Program-made: the position numbers and the translations under genes | Shown here: positions 42,357-50,000 of the stretch, in pieces | Layout: each line of letters begins with the position of its first letter | Numbering within the stretch: the stretch's first letter is position 1 | Notes under the pieces: model-generated | Told to the model about the DNA's origin: nothing | Database searches by the model: none | What the model saw: only the letters and a program-made list of their open reading frames with translations | Source of the DNA: Flavobacteriales bacterium | Lineage (GTDB): Bacteria; Bacteroidota; Bacteroidia; Flavobacteriales_F; PHOS-HE28 | Length of the DNA: 64,000 nucleotides | Reading direction: 5' to 3' | Assembly: GCA_023382455.1 (NCBI GenBank) | Contig: JAHDVX010000001.1 | Coordinates: forward strand, 186,001 to 250,000

Positions 42357-43811
42357 TCAATTCAACCTCAAGTACGCCCCCAGCCCATGCACCCCGCCCT
42401 CCCGGCCATAGCCGCTTTCCTTGTAACCGCCGAAGGGTGAGGTGGGGTCGAACTTGTTGAAGGTGTTGGCCCACACCACGCCGGCGCGGAGCTTGGTGGT
42501 GAGGTTGAAGATCTTGCTGCCCTTGTCCGTCCACACGCCGGCGCTGAGACCGTAGGGCGTGTTGTTGGCCTTTTGCAGGGCCTCGTCCATGGTGCGGAAG
42601 GTCTGGATGGCGAGCACCGGCCCGAAGATCTCCTCCTGGGCGATGCGGGAGCTTTGGGCCACGTTGGTGAAGAGCGTGGGTCGGCACCAGAAGCCCTTGG
42701 ACGGCAGGTCGCAGCTGCTTTGGTACATGTCGCTGCCCTCGTTGACGCCGATCTTGATGTACTTGTTGATGGTGCCCAGCTGCTCCTTGCTGTTGATGGC
42801 GCCGATGTCGGTGTTCTTGTCCAGGGGGTCGCCCACCACGAGGCTCTTCATGCGGTGCTTGAGCTTGCGCACCACTTCATCGTGCACGCTCTCTTCCACA
42901 TAGAGGCGGCTGCCGGCGCAGCACACGTGGCCCTGGTTGAAGTAGATGCCGTTGACGATGCCTTCCACGGCCTGGTCGATTGTGGCATCGGCGAAGATGA
43001 TGTTGGGGGCCTTGCCGCCGAGCTCCAGCGTGAGCTTCTTGCCGGTGCCGGCGGTGGCGCGCTGGATGATCTTGCCCACGGCGGTGCTGCCGGTGAAGGC
43101 GATCTTGTTGACGTCGGGGTGGTTGACGATGGCCGCGCCGGTGGCCCCGGCACCGGTGACGATGTTGACCACGCCATCGGGCAGTTCGGCCTCTTGGATC
43201 AGCTCCGCGAGGAAGAGCGCGGAGAGGGGCGTGGTCTCGGCGGGCTTCAGCACCACGGTGTTGCCGCAGGCCAGGGCGGGCGCGATCTTCCATGCGGCCA
43301 TCAGCAGCGGGAAGTTCCACGGGACGATCTGGCCGGCCACGCCGAGGGGCGCCACGCGGCGGTTGGGGAAGGCGTAGCTGAGCTTGTCGGCCCAGCCGGC
43401 GTAGTAGAAGAAGTGGGCGGCGGCGGTGGGCACGTCGAAGTCGCGGCTTTCGCGGATGGGCTTGCCGCCGTTCAGGCTTTCCACCACGGCAAACTCGCGG
43501 GCCCTTTCCTGCAACAGGCGGGCAATGCGGTACACGTACTTGCCGCGTTCGGCGGGGGGCATCTTGCTCCACACGGTGCCGTAGGCCTTGCGGGCGGCCT
43601 TCACGGCGGCATCCACGTCGGCCTCGCCGCCTTCGGCGATGCGCGCCAGTTTCTGCTCGTTGGCGGGGTTGATCGTGTCGTAGTACTTGCCACTCTTGGG
43701 CTTCACCCACTTACCGCCGATGAACAGGCCGTATTCCGGCTTGATGCGGACGTGGTCGGTGCTTTCGGGGGCGGGGGCGAGGGCCCAGTTGGTGCTGTTC
43801 TTCTTGGCCAT
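42357..43811 (-). CDS. aldehyde dehydrogenase (full-length)
   Basis: A 484-residue NAD(P)-dependent aldehyde dehydrogenase with all catalytic landmarks: QIVPWNFPLLMAAWKIAPAL, NTVVLKPAETTPLSAL, FTGSTAVGKII, the general-base Glu in LTLELGGKAPN, and the nucleophile region YFNQGHVCCAGSRLYVEE. The end is PFGGYKESGYGREGG. Substrate is not evident. It lies on the same strand as the truncated ALDH at 37766, with the VOC/RT island between them; in relatives such genes are often adjacent. An exact TACCTTTG box lies four bases before the ATG at 43811. Confidence 0.93.
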   Translation of the reverse strand: MAKKNSTNWALAPAPESTDHVRIKPEYGLFIGGKWVKPKSGKYYDTINPANEQKLARIAEGGEADVDAAVKAARKAYGTVWSKMPPAERGKYVYRIARLLQERAREFAVVESLNGGKPIRESRDFDVPTAAAHFFYYAGWADKLSYAFPNRRVAPLGVAGQIVPWNFPLLMAAWKIAPALACGNTVVLKPAETTPLSALFLAELIQEAELPDGVVNIVTGAGATGAAIVNHPDVNKIAFTGSTAVGKIIQRATAGTGKKLTLELGGKAPNIIFADATIDQAVEGIVNGIYFNQGHVCCAGSRLYVEESVHDEVVRKLKHRMKSLVVGDPLDKNTDIGAINSKEQLGTINKYIKIGVNEGSDMYQSSCDLPSKGFWCRPTLFTNVAQSSRIAQEEIFGPVLAIQTFRTMDEALQKANNTPYGLSAGVWTDKGSKIFNLTTKLRAGVVWANTFNKFDPTSPFGGYKESGYGREGGVHGLGAYLRLN

Positions 43812-43815
43812 GGAC

Positions 43816-43823
43816 CAAAGGTA
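43816..43823 (-). promoter_or_regulatory. -7 box (TACCTTTG) of the aldehyde dehydrogenase
   Basis: An exact TAnnTTTG match on the minus strand, separated from the ATG by only GTCC. The transcript should be leaderless or nearly so. Confidence 0.6.
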
Positions 43824-43883
43824 GATGGGCTGCCGCACAATTGCAGGCGACGGTTGTTGTTCCTGCAAATAGCCCGATCACCG

Positions 43884-44516
43884 ATGGACACGGTCGGTCC
43901 CCATATCTACCACTACCTGCATCACCCGCTCTTCTCCTCCGGCGAGGCCATGCTGTACTATGCCTTGGAGCACCTGGTCTTCACCGGCGCGATCACCTTC
44001 GACCACAGCCGCGTGCATCCCGGCCACGACGACCACCGTTTGGTGGACCGCCTTTTCCTGCACCGCGCGGCAGGCACGGAGGCCACAGGGCCTGAGGGCG
44101 CCGCACTGGACCTGATCCCCCGCGGCGAAGCCTACTCCTTGGCCGATCTCCGGCGGAAGATCGACCACGTGTACCCGGACCTGCACGCCTTCAAGGCCGG
44201 GCCCATGCAGGAGCACTTGCTGGGGCAGGGGCTCCTTTCCTCCCCCAGCTTCACCACCGCGGAGGGCCGCAAGGCATACCGGCATGTACACCACCTGCTG
44301 CACCAGGTGGAGCACGAGGAGGAGCATCTGCTGGCGGATGCCGCACGCCTGCACGGCCGCTTGGCGGAGCTGGGCAGCAACGTGGTGTTGCTGCACCACG
44401 GCTTCCTGGAGAAACTGCGCGACCGCAACGACCTGGAACCGCTGCTGAAAACGGTGTTGATCCTCCAGACCTTCCTGGAAAGCGGCGGCTACTTCCACAC
44501 GCGGCGGATGGGCTGA
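43884..44516 (+). CDS. helical protein of unknown function
   Basis: A 210-residue soluble protein beginning MDTVGPHIYHYLHHPLFSSG, rich in His and helices, with a central region HHLLHQVEHEEEHLLADAARL that looks like a coiled coil or a metal-binding helix. I do not recognise the family. It is 54 bases upstream of dinB in the same direction and divergent from the ALDH gene. The start is the first ATG after the divergent promoter region; open frame further upstream is ALDH antisense. Confidence 0.6.
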   Translation: MDTVGPHIYHYLHHPLFSSGEAMLYYALEHLVFTGAITFDHSRVHPGHDDHRLVDRLFLHRAAGTEATGPEGAALDLIPRGEAYSLADLRRKIDHVYPDLHAFKAGPMQEHLLGQGLLSSPSFTTAEGRKAYRHVHHLLHQVEHEEEHLLADAARLHGRLAELGSNVVLLHHGFLEKLRDRNDLEPLLKTVLILQTFLESGGYFHTRRMG

Positions 44517-44537
44517 GCGGCGCTATCTTATGGCTGC

Positions 44538-44564
44538 GCGATCGACGGCTAATGCGTCGATCGC
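44538..44564. promoter_or_regulatory. perfect 10-7-10 inverted repeat before dinB
   Basis: GCGATCGACG (44538-44547) and CGTCGATCGC (44555-44564) are perfect inverted copies around GCTAATG, six bases before the dinB ATG. They follow a weak -7-like TATCTTAT (44524-44531). This is the position expected of a repressor operator or of a translation-controlling hairpin. A 14-codon frame (ATG 44530 to TGA 44574) spans it and overlaps the dinB start by ATGA. Confidence 0.5.
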
Positions 44565-44570
44565 CTTCCC

Positions 44571-45791
44571 ATGAGCGACGACCGCACCATCCTCCACCTG
44601 GACCTGGACAGCTTCTTCGTAAGCGTGGAGCGCACGCACGACAAGGCCCTCATCGGCAAGCCGGTGCTCATCGGCAGCGACAGCGACCGCGGCGTGGTGG
44701 CCAGCTGCAGCTACGAGGCGCGGGCCTTCGGCGTGCGCAGCGCCATGCCCATGCGCACCGCCAAGCAGCTCTGCCCGGAGGCCATCATCATCCGCGGCAA
44801 CAGCGGCGAGTACATGCGCTGCAGCGACGAGGTCACCGAGATCATCCGCGAACACGTGCCGCTGTTCGAGAAAAGCAGCGTGGACGAGTTCTATGCCGAC
44901 CTCACCGGCACGGAGCGCTTCTTCGGCGCAATGAAGCTGGCCACGGAACTGCGCGCGCGTATCGCCAAGGAGACCGGCCTGCCCAACAGCTTCGGGCTCA
45001 GCATCAACAAGACGGTGAGCAAGGTGGCCACCAACACGGCCAAGCCCAACGGCCAGCGCGAGGTGGAACGCGGCACCGAGAAGCCCTTCCTCGCACCCAT
45101 GGCCATCGAGGCCATCCCCGGCGTGGGCGAAAAGACCGCGCACCTGCTGCGCAGCATGGGCGTGGCGCGCATCCACACCCTGCAGGAACTGCCCGTCAAC
45201 CTGATGCAGCGGCTGCTGGGCGAGCACGGCCCCGTGCTGTGGCGCAAGGCCAACGGCATCGATCCCAGCCCCGTGGTGGCCTGGCACGAGCGCAAGAGCA
45301 TCAGCACCGAGCGCACCTTCGAGCGCGACACCATCGACGTGGTGAAGCTGCGCGGCCTGCTCACCGCCATGGCCGAGAACCTGGCCTATCAGCTGCGCAA
45401 GGGCGGCAAGCTCACCAGCTGCGTGGCCGTGAAGGTGCGCTACGCCGACTTCAACACGCACACGCGCCAGCAACGCATCCCCTACACCGCGTGCGACCAC
45501 CTGCTGCTGCCCGCCATCCACGAACTCTTCCGCGCGCTCTACGACCGCCGCCAGCGCATCCGCCTCATCGGCATCCGCTTCAGCCACCTCGTCGGCGGCG
45601 GCCACCAGATGGACGCCTTCACCGACACGCAGGAGGCCATGAACCTCTACCAGGCCATGGACAAGGTGCGCCGGCGCTTCGGCGACCGCATGGTGATGCG
45701 CGCCAGCGGCATGGCCGCCCGGAGCATCGGCCGCATGGACAACCCCTTCGACGGGCAGGCCCCGGTGCTGCTGGCGAACAGGAGGAGCTGA
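44571..45791 (+). CDS. dinB: DNA polymerase IV (Y-family)
   Basis: A 406-residue Y-family polymerase with catalytic residues in LHLDLDSFF (Asp11) and SSVDEFYADLTGTE (Asp105, Glu106). The fingers block CSYEARAFGVRSAMP is present, followed by helix-hairpin-helix AIPGVGEKTAHLLRSMG and a C-terminal little-finger domain. I see no terminal beta-clamp peptide of the usual QLxLF type. It performs translesion synthesis. It is followed at 47095 by a DnaE-type polymerase on the opposite strand; in Bacteroidota these two often form a damage-tolerance pair. An inverted repeat six bases upstream suggests dedicated control. Confidence 0.93.
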   Translation: MSDDRTILHLDLDSFFVSVERTHDKALIGKPVLIGSDSDRGVVASCSYEARAFGVRSAMPMRTAKQLCPEAIIIRGNSGEYMRCSDEVTEIIREHVPLFEKSSVDEFYADLTGTERFFGAMKLATELRARIAKETGLPNSFGLSINKTVSKVATNTAKPNGQREVERGTEKPFLAPMAIEAIPGVGEKTAHLLRSMGVARIHTLQELPVNLMQRLLGEHGPVLWRKANGIDPSPVVAWHERKSISTERTFERDTIDVVKLRGLLTAMAENLAYQLRKGGKLTSCVAVKVRYADFNTHTRQQRIPYTACDHLLLPAIHELFRALYDRRQRIRLIGIRFSHLVGGGHQMDAFTDTQEAMNLYQAMDKVRRRFGDRMVMRASGMAARSIGRMDNPFDGQAPVLLANRRS

Positions 45792-46158
45792 CGAGGGATC
45801 AGACGATCAGAAAATGAAAGACCATCCGATCATCTGATCATCTGATCGTCTGATTTTCTGATCCGCATTTGGGCGTGCCTTCGCCCTCCAACGACCATTT
45901 CGCATGGGCTGCGCCCGACAAAGCCCGACGAAGGAGGGCGAAGTCGGGTGCTCCGCTGTAGCTGCCTTGGCCCGGCCTGCATCCACGGCGCTGCGGGGGC
46001 TCCTGCGCGCCTTCGCTGAGCTATGGCGACGCGAAGGTCGCCTCCTCGCGGCACGTGGCTGCACGGCCGTCCCTTCAGCAGGCTGCCGCTGCGCCCCCTC
46101 ACGCAAGCCGCATCCCGCTACATGTGCGATCTTGCCGCGGCAACAGAACTTTCACGCC
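45792..46158. repeat. gene-free region with inverted octamer repeats
   Basis: The first 75 bases hold GATCAGACGATCAGAAAATG (an inverted copy) followed by five direct octamers of the form CTGATCNT (45827-45866), so the two arms can pair. The rest is GC-rich sequence with GCGCCTTCG/CGAAGG-type short inverted repeats and no credible gene. Confidence 0.65.
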
Positions 46159-47073
46159 ATGGCTGTACCCGATTACCAGAGCATCATGCTCCCTTTGTTG
46201 AAGTACGTGTCCAACCAAAAGGTCCATACCCTGCGCGAAGTGGTGGATGGCTTGGCATCACACTTCAAGCTCACGGAGCAAGACCGGCGTGAAATGCTTC
46301 CCAGCGGCATGCAAGCCGCGTTCGACAACCGCGTTGGCTGGGCACGGACCTATCTGAAAAAGGCCGGATTACTTGATTCGCCCAAACGAGCCACAATACA
46401 GATCACCCCACGCGGCATCCAGGTGCTCCAGGAAAATCCTCCTCGGATCGACGTTGCCTACCTGAAGCGCTTTGAGGAGTTTGTCGCGTTCCAAAGTGCC
46501 AAACGGGAAAGCAGGGAATCCGAGCCTGTATTGGAAGAAAGCAATGGACGCACCCCGGAAGAGACCATCGAGAGCGGTTATGAACAAGTGCGTACCGCCC
46601 TGGGCCAAGAGCTTCTTTCCAAGGTACAAAGCCTCACTTGGATGGATTTCGAGCGTCTCGTTGTTCAGTTGCTCGTCCGCATGGGCTATGGCGGCTCCAT
46701 GAAGGACGCAGGCCGCGCACTCACAAAAAGCGGCGACGAAGGCATCGACGGCACCATCAAGGAGGACAAGCTTGGTTTGGACGTGATCTATATCCAAGCC
46801 AAGAAATGGCAATCGGGGAATACCGTGGGCCGTCCGGAGATCCAGAAGTTCGTGGGGGCGCTTGCCGGGCAAGGTGCCAAGAAGGGTATCTTCATCACCA
46901 CCTCAACCTTCACCAAAGAAGCCCGCGAATACCAGCCGCGCAATGAGACAAAGATCGTCCTCATCGACGGTGAGGAGCTCACGCAACTGATGATCGATCA
47001 CGACCTCGGCGTTACCACCCAGCGCACCTACGCCGTCAAGCGCATCGATAGCGATTTCTTCGGGGAGGAATAA
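46159..47073 (+). CDS. mrr: Mrr-type restriction endonuclease
   Basis: A 304-residue protein with an N-terminal winged-helix Mrr_N domain (about residues 5-95, VPDYQSIMLPLLKYV...) and a C-terminal Mrr catalytic domain. Catalytic landmarks: WMDFERLVVQLLVRMGY, SGDEGIDGTI (Asp197) and IYIQAKKW (Gln213, Lys215), the PD-(D/E)XK variant in which Q replaces the second acidic residue. Mrr-type enzymes cut modified (methylated) DNA. It stands alone between dinB and the DnaE-type gene and has somewhat lower GC than both, consistent with acquisition. The ATG at 46159 matches the family start; upstream open frame is low-complexity repeat sequence. Confidence 0.92.
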   Translation: MAVPDYQSIMLPLLKYVSNQKVHTLREVVDGLASHFKLTEQDRREMLPSGMQAAFDNRVGWARTYLKKAGLLDSPKRATIQITPRGIQVLQENPPRIDVAYLKRFEEFVAFQSAKRESRESEPVLEESNGRTPEETIESGYEQVRTALGQELLSKVQSLTWMDFERLVVQLLVRMGYGGSMKDAGRALTKSGDEGIDGTIKEDKLGLDVIYIQAKKWQSGNTVGRPEIQKFVGALAGQGAKKGIFITTSTFTKEAREYQPRNETKIVLIDGEELTQLMIDHDLGVTTQRTYAVKRIDSDFFGEE

Positions 47074-47094
47074 AAATCCAGGCAACCTGTTCTA

Positions 47095-50000
47095 TCACCT
47101 TTCCCCATACCTCGGGTCCGGCTTCCACGGAAGCTTCTCCACGCTTTGCGTGCGCAGGGCACAATGCCCGAACTCCTCCTCCACCACGCCGGTGAGCCGG
47201 TACACGCCCCGGCCCCTGAAGGGATGGCGCGCCGCCACAGCGGGAAACTGCGTGCTGTCCCACAGGTCACCGCCGGTATCGATGAACGAACCGAAGGTCA
47301 TGCGCTGCCCGTGGGTGGTGGTGGTGCTCTTCACGTGGACCATGTAGCCGAGCATGGTGACGCGCTTGCCGATGTACTGGTGCATCTCCCGCTGAAGTAT
47401 CGCGTTCCGGCCATTTTCTGATCTTCTGATCGTCTGATCATCTGATCCGCCTTCCACCAAGGAGAACGGATCGCACAGCGGAAAGCCCAGCAGCTCCAGT
47501 TCATCGTAGGCGTCGGCCAGGGGATAGTGGTGCAGCTCGGGCAGCACGGGCTCCTCCACCTTGGTGATGAAGAAATCGCCTTGGCAACGCCCGGCGGCGG
47601 CCGCTTCCTTGCCCGTGTGCAGCAGCGTGAGGTCCCACAGCAGTTCGGGCTTGCTGCGTCCGGTGAAGCGCAAGGCACCCGCGCGGATGAGGATGCGCGC
47701 CTGCTCCAGCGGCAAGGGTACGCGGTGCAGCAGGTCCTCCAGGCCGGTGAACGGCCCGTGGCGTTCGCGCTCGCGCAGGATCAGCCGCACGGTCTCGTCG
47801 TTGAGGCTTTTGATGTTGGCCAGGCCGAGGAAAATGCGGGGCTTCGCAGGGATTGCAGGAGGCGCGTGATCGCACCTGTCGCGTCGACCCAGTGGGTCGA
47901 CTGTACAAGTGCTTCGATCCATTTCAGCGCCTCCGGTCATCTCCATTTTCCGATCGTCCGATCGTCTGATTTTCTGATTGTCTGATCGTCTGATCTTCTG
48001 ATCCTTTGATCTGCGAAGCACACACAGCTCCCCGCTCACATTCACGCACGGCGCCTCGATCACCGCCCCATGGCGCTTGGCCTCGTGCAGGTAGAACTCG
48101 GTGCTGTAGAATCCGCCGAAGTTGTTGGCCACGGCCACGAGGAATTCCAGCGGATAATGGGCCTTCAGCCACAGGCTCTGGTAGCTCTCCACGGCGTAGC
48201 TGGCGCTGTGGCCCTTGGCGAAGCTGAAGCTGGCGAAGCTCTCGATCTGCCGCCAGACCTCGCGCGCCTGCTCGTCGGGACGGCCCATGGCCTTGCAGTT
48301 GGAAAAGAATTTCTCCTCCACGGCCTTGAATTCGGGCCGCTCGCGGAAGCGGGCCGTCATGCCCCGGCGCAGGATGTCGGCCTCCTCCAGGCTGAGGCCC
48401 GCGTAGTGGTGCGCCACCTTCAGCACGTCCTCCTGGTACACCATCACGCCGTAGGTATCGGGCATGATCTCCAGCAATTCCTTGGGTGCGCGCCGCACAC
48501 GCTCGGGATCGTTATGGCGCAGGATATACTCGCGCATCATGCCGCTCTCAGCCACGCCGGGCCGGATGATGCTGCTGGCGGCCACCAGGGTGAGGTAGTC
48601 CTCCACGCGCAGCTTCTTCAGCAGCATGCGCATGGCCGGGCTCTCCACGTAGAAGCAGCCCACGGTGTCGCCGGTGCGCAGCAGCTGCTTGATGGCGGGA
48701 TCTTGCTTGAAACGGGGGATAGCGTGGATGTCGATGGCGGCTTCCCCACTGGCCACAGGGCGCCTGTTGGGTCGACCCATTGGGTCGACGGTACAGGCGC
48801 CCTGATCACCCTCCGGACGGGCCATCCCCCCCACCAGCTCCACCGCATCCCGTATATGGCCCAGGCCGCGCTGGCTGAGGATGTCGAATTTGTGCAGGCC
48901 GAGGTCCTCGGCTTCCAGCAGGCTGAACTGCACCACGGGGAAGCCCTTGGGCGGGCGGTGCAGCGCGCTGTAGCTGGTGATGGGCTCCTCGCTCACCAGG
49001 ATGCCGCCGACGTGGATGCCGAACTGGTGCGGCATGCCGATGATGCGCTGCGCGTAGCGCACCACGGCGGTGGCCACGCGGTCGGCATGGCCGCTGCGCA
49101 CCAGCTCGCTGGGGCGACCGCCGCCGTAGTAGCTGCGGCCCTCGCTGAGCGCATCAATCTCGGCGGGCGGCAGGCCCAGGGCCTTGCCCAGCTCGCGCAC
49201 CGCGCCGCGCCATTGGAAGGTGGTGTAGGTGGCCACCTGCGCCGCATGGATACCGCTTGTACCGGCACCCTGAGCGGAGCCGAAGGGGCCGTTGTACTTG
49301 TCAAAAATGTAGCGGAACACCTCGTCGCGGTCCTTCCAGCTGAAGTCGATGTCGAAGTCGGGCGGCTTCTTGCGCGCGGTGCTGATGAAGCGCTCGAAAT
49401 AGAGGTTCAGCTCGATCGGGTCCACATCGGTGATGCCGAGGCAATAGGCCACCAGGCTGTTGGCGCCGCTGCCGCGCCCCACGTGGAAGAAGCCGCGGCT
49501 TTGGGCGTAGCGCACGATGTCGTGGTTGATGAGGAAGTAGCTGATGAAGCCCATGCGTTCGATCACCTCCAGCTCGTGCTGCAGGCGGGCCAGGGCCGTG
49601 GGCGCGAGCCGCACGTAGCGGCGGTGCAGGCCCTCACGGGCAAGCAGGTGCAGCTGTTCGCGGTCGGCGGCGGCGCTGCTGCCGAAGACCTTGGGCGTCT
49701 TGTCGCTGCCGTCGAAGGCGATGCTGCATTGCTCCAGCAGCCGCTCGGCGTTGCGCAGCAGTTGCGGAAAATCACGATAAAGGTGCCGCACCTCCCCAGG
49801 CGTGCGGAAATGCTCATCGGGCGCGGCCAATTCTTCGGACGGCACCTGGCTCAGCAGCGTGTTGTGCGCCATGGTGCGCAGCAGGCGGTGCGTGTTGAAG
49901 GGCACCGGCCTGGTGGCCTGCGGAAAGGTGACGGGCAGCCAGGCCACCAGCTTTGCGGGCTGCTTCATCCAAGGACTGAACGGCAGGCGCGTGAGTTCGG

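Noticed and set aside
42573-43883. N-terminal extension of the 43884 gene across the aldehyde dehydrogenase
   Set aside because: The extension is antisense to the aldehyde dehydrogenase; the real start is the ATG after the divergent promoter region.
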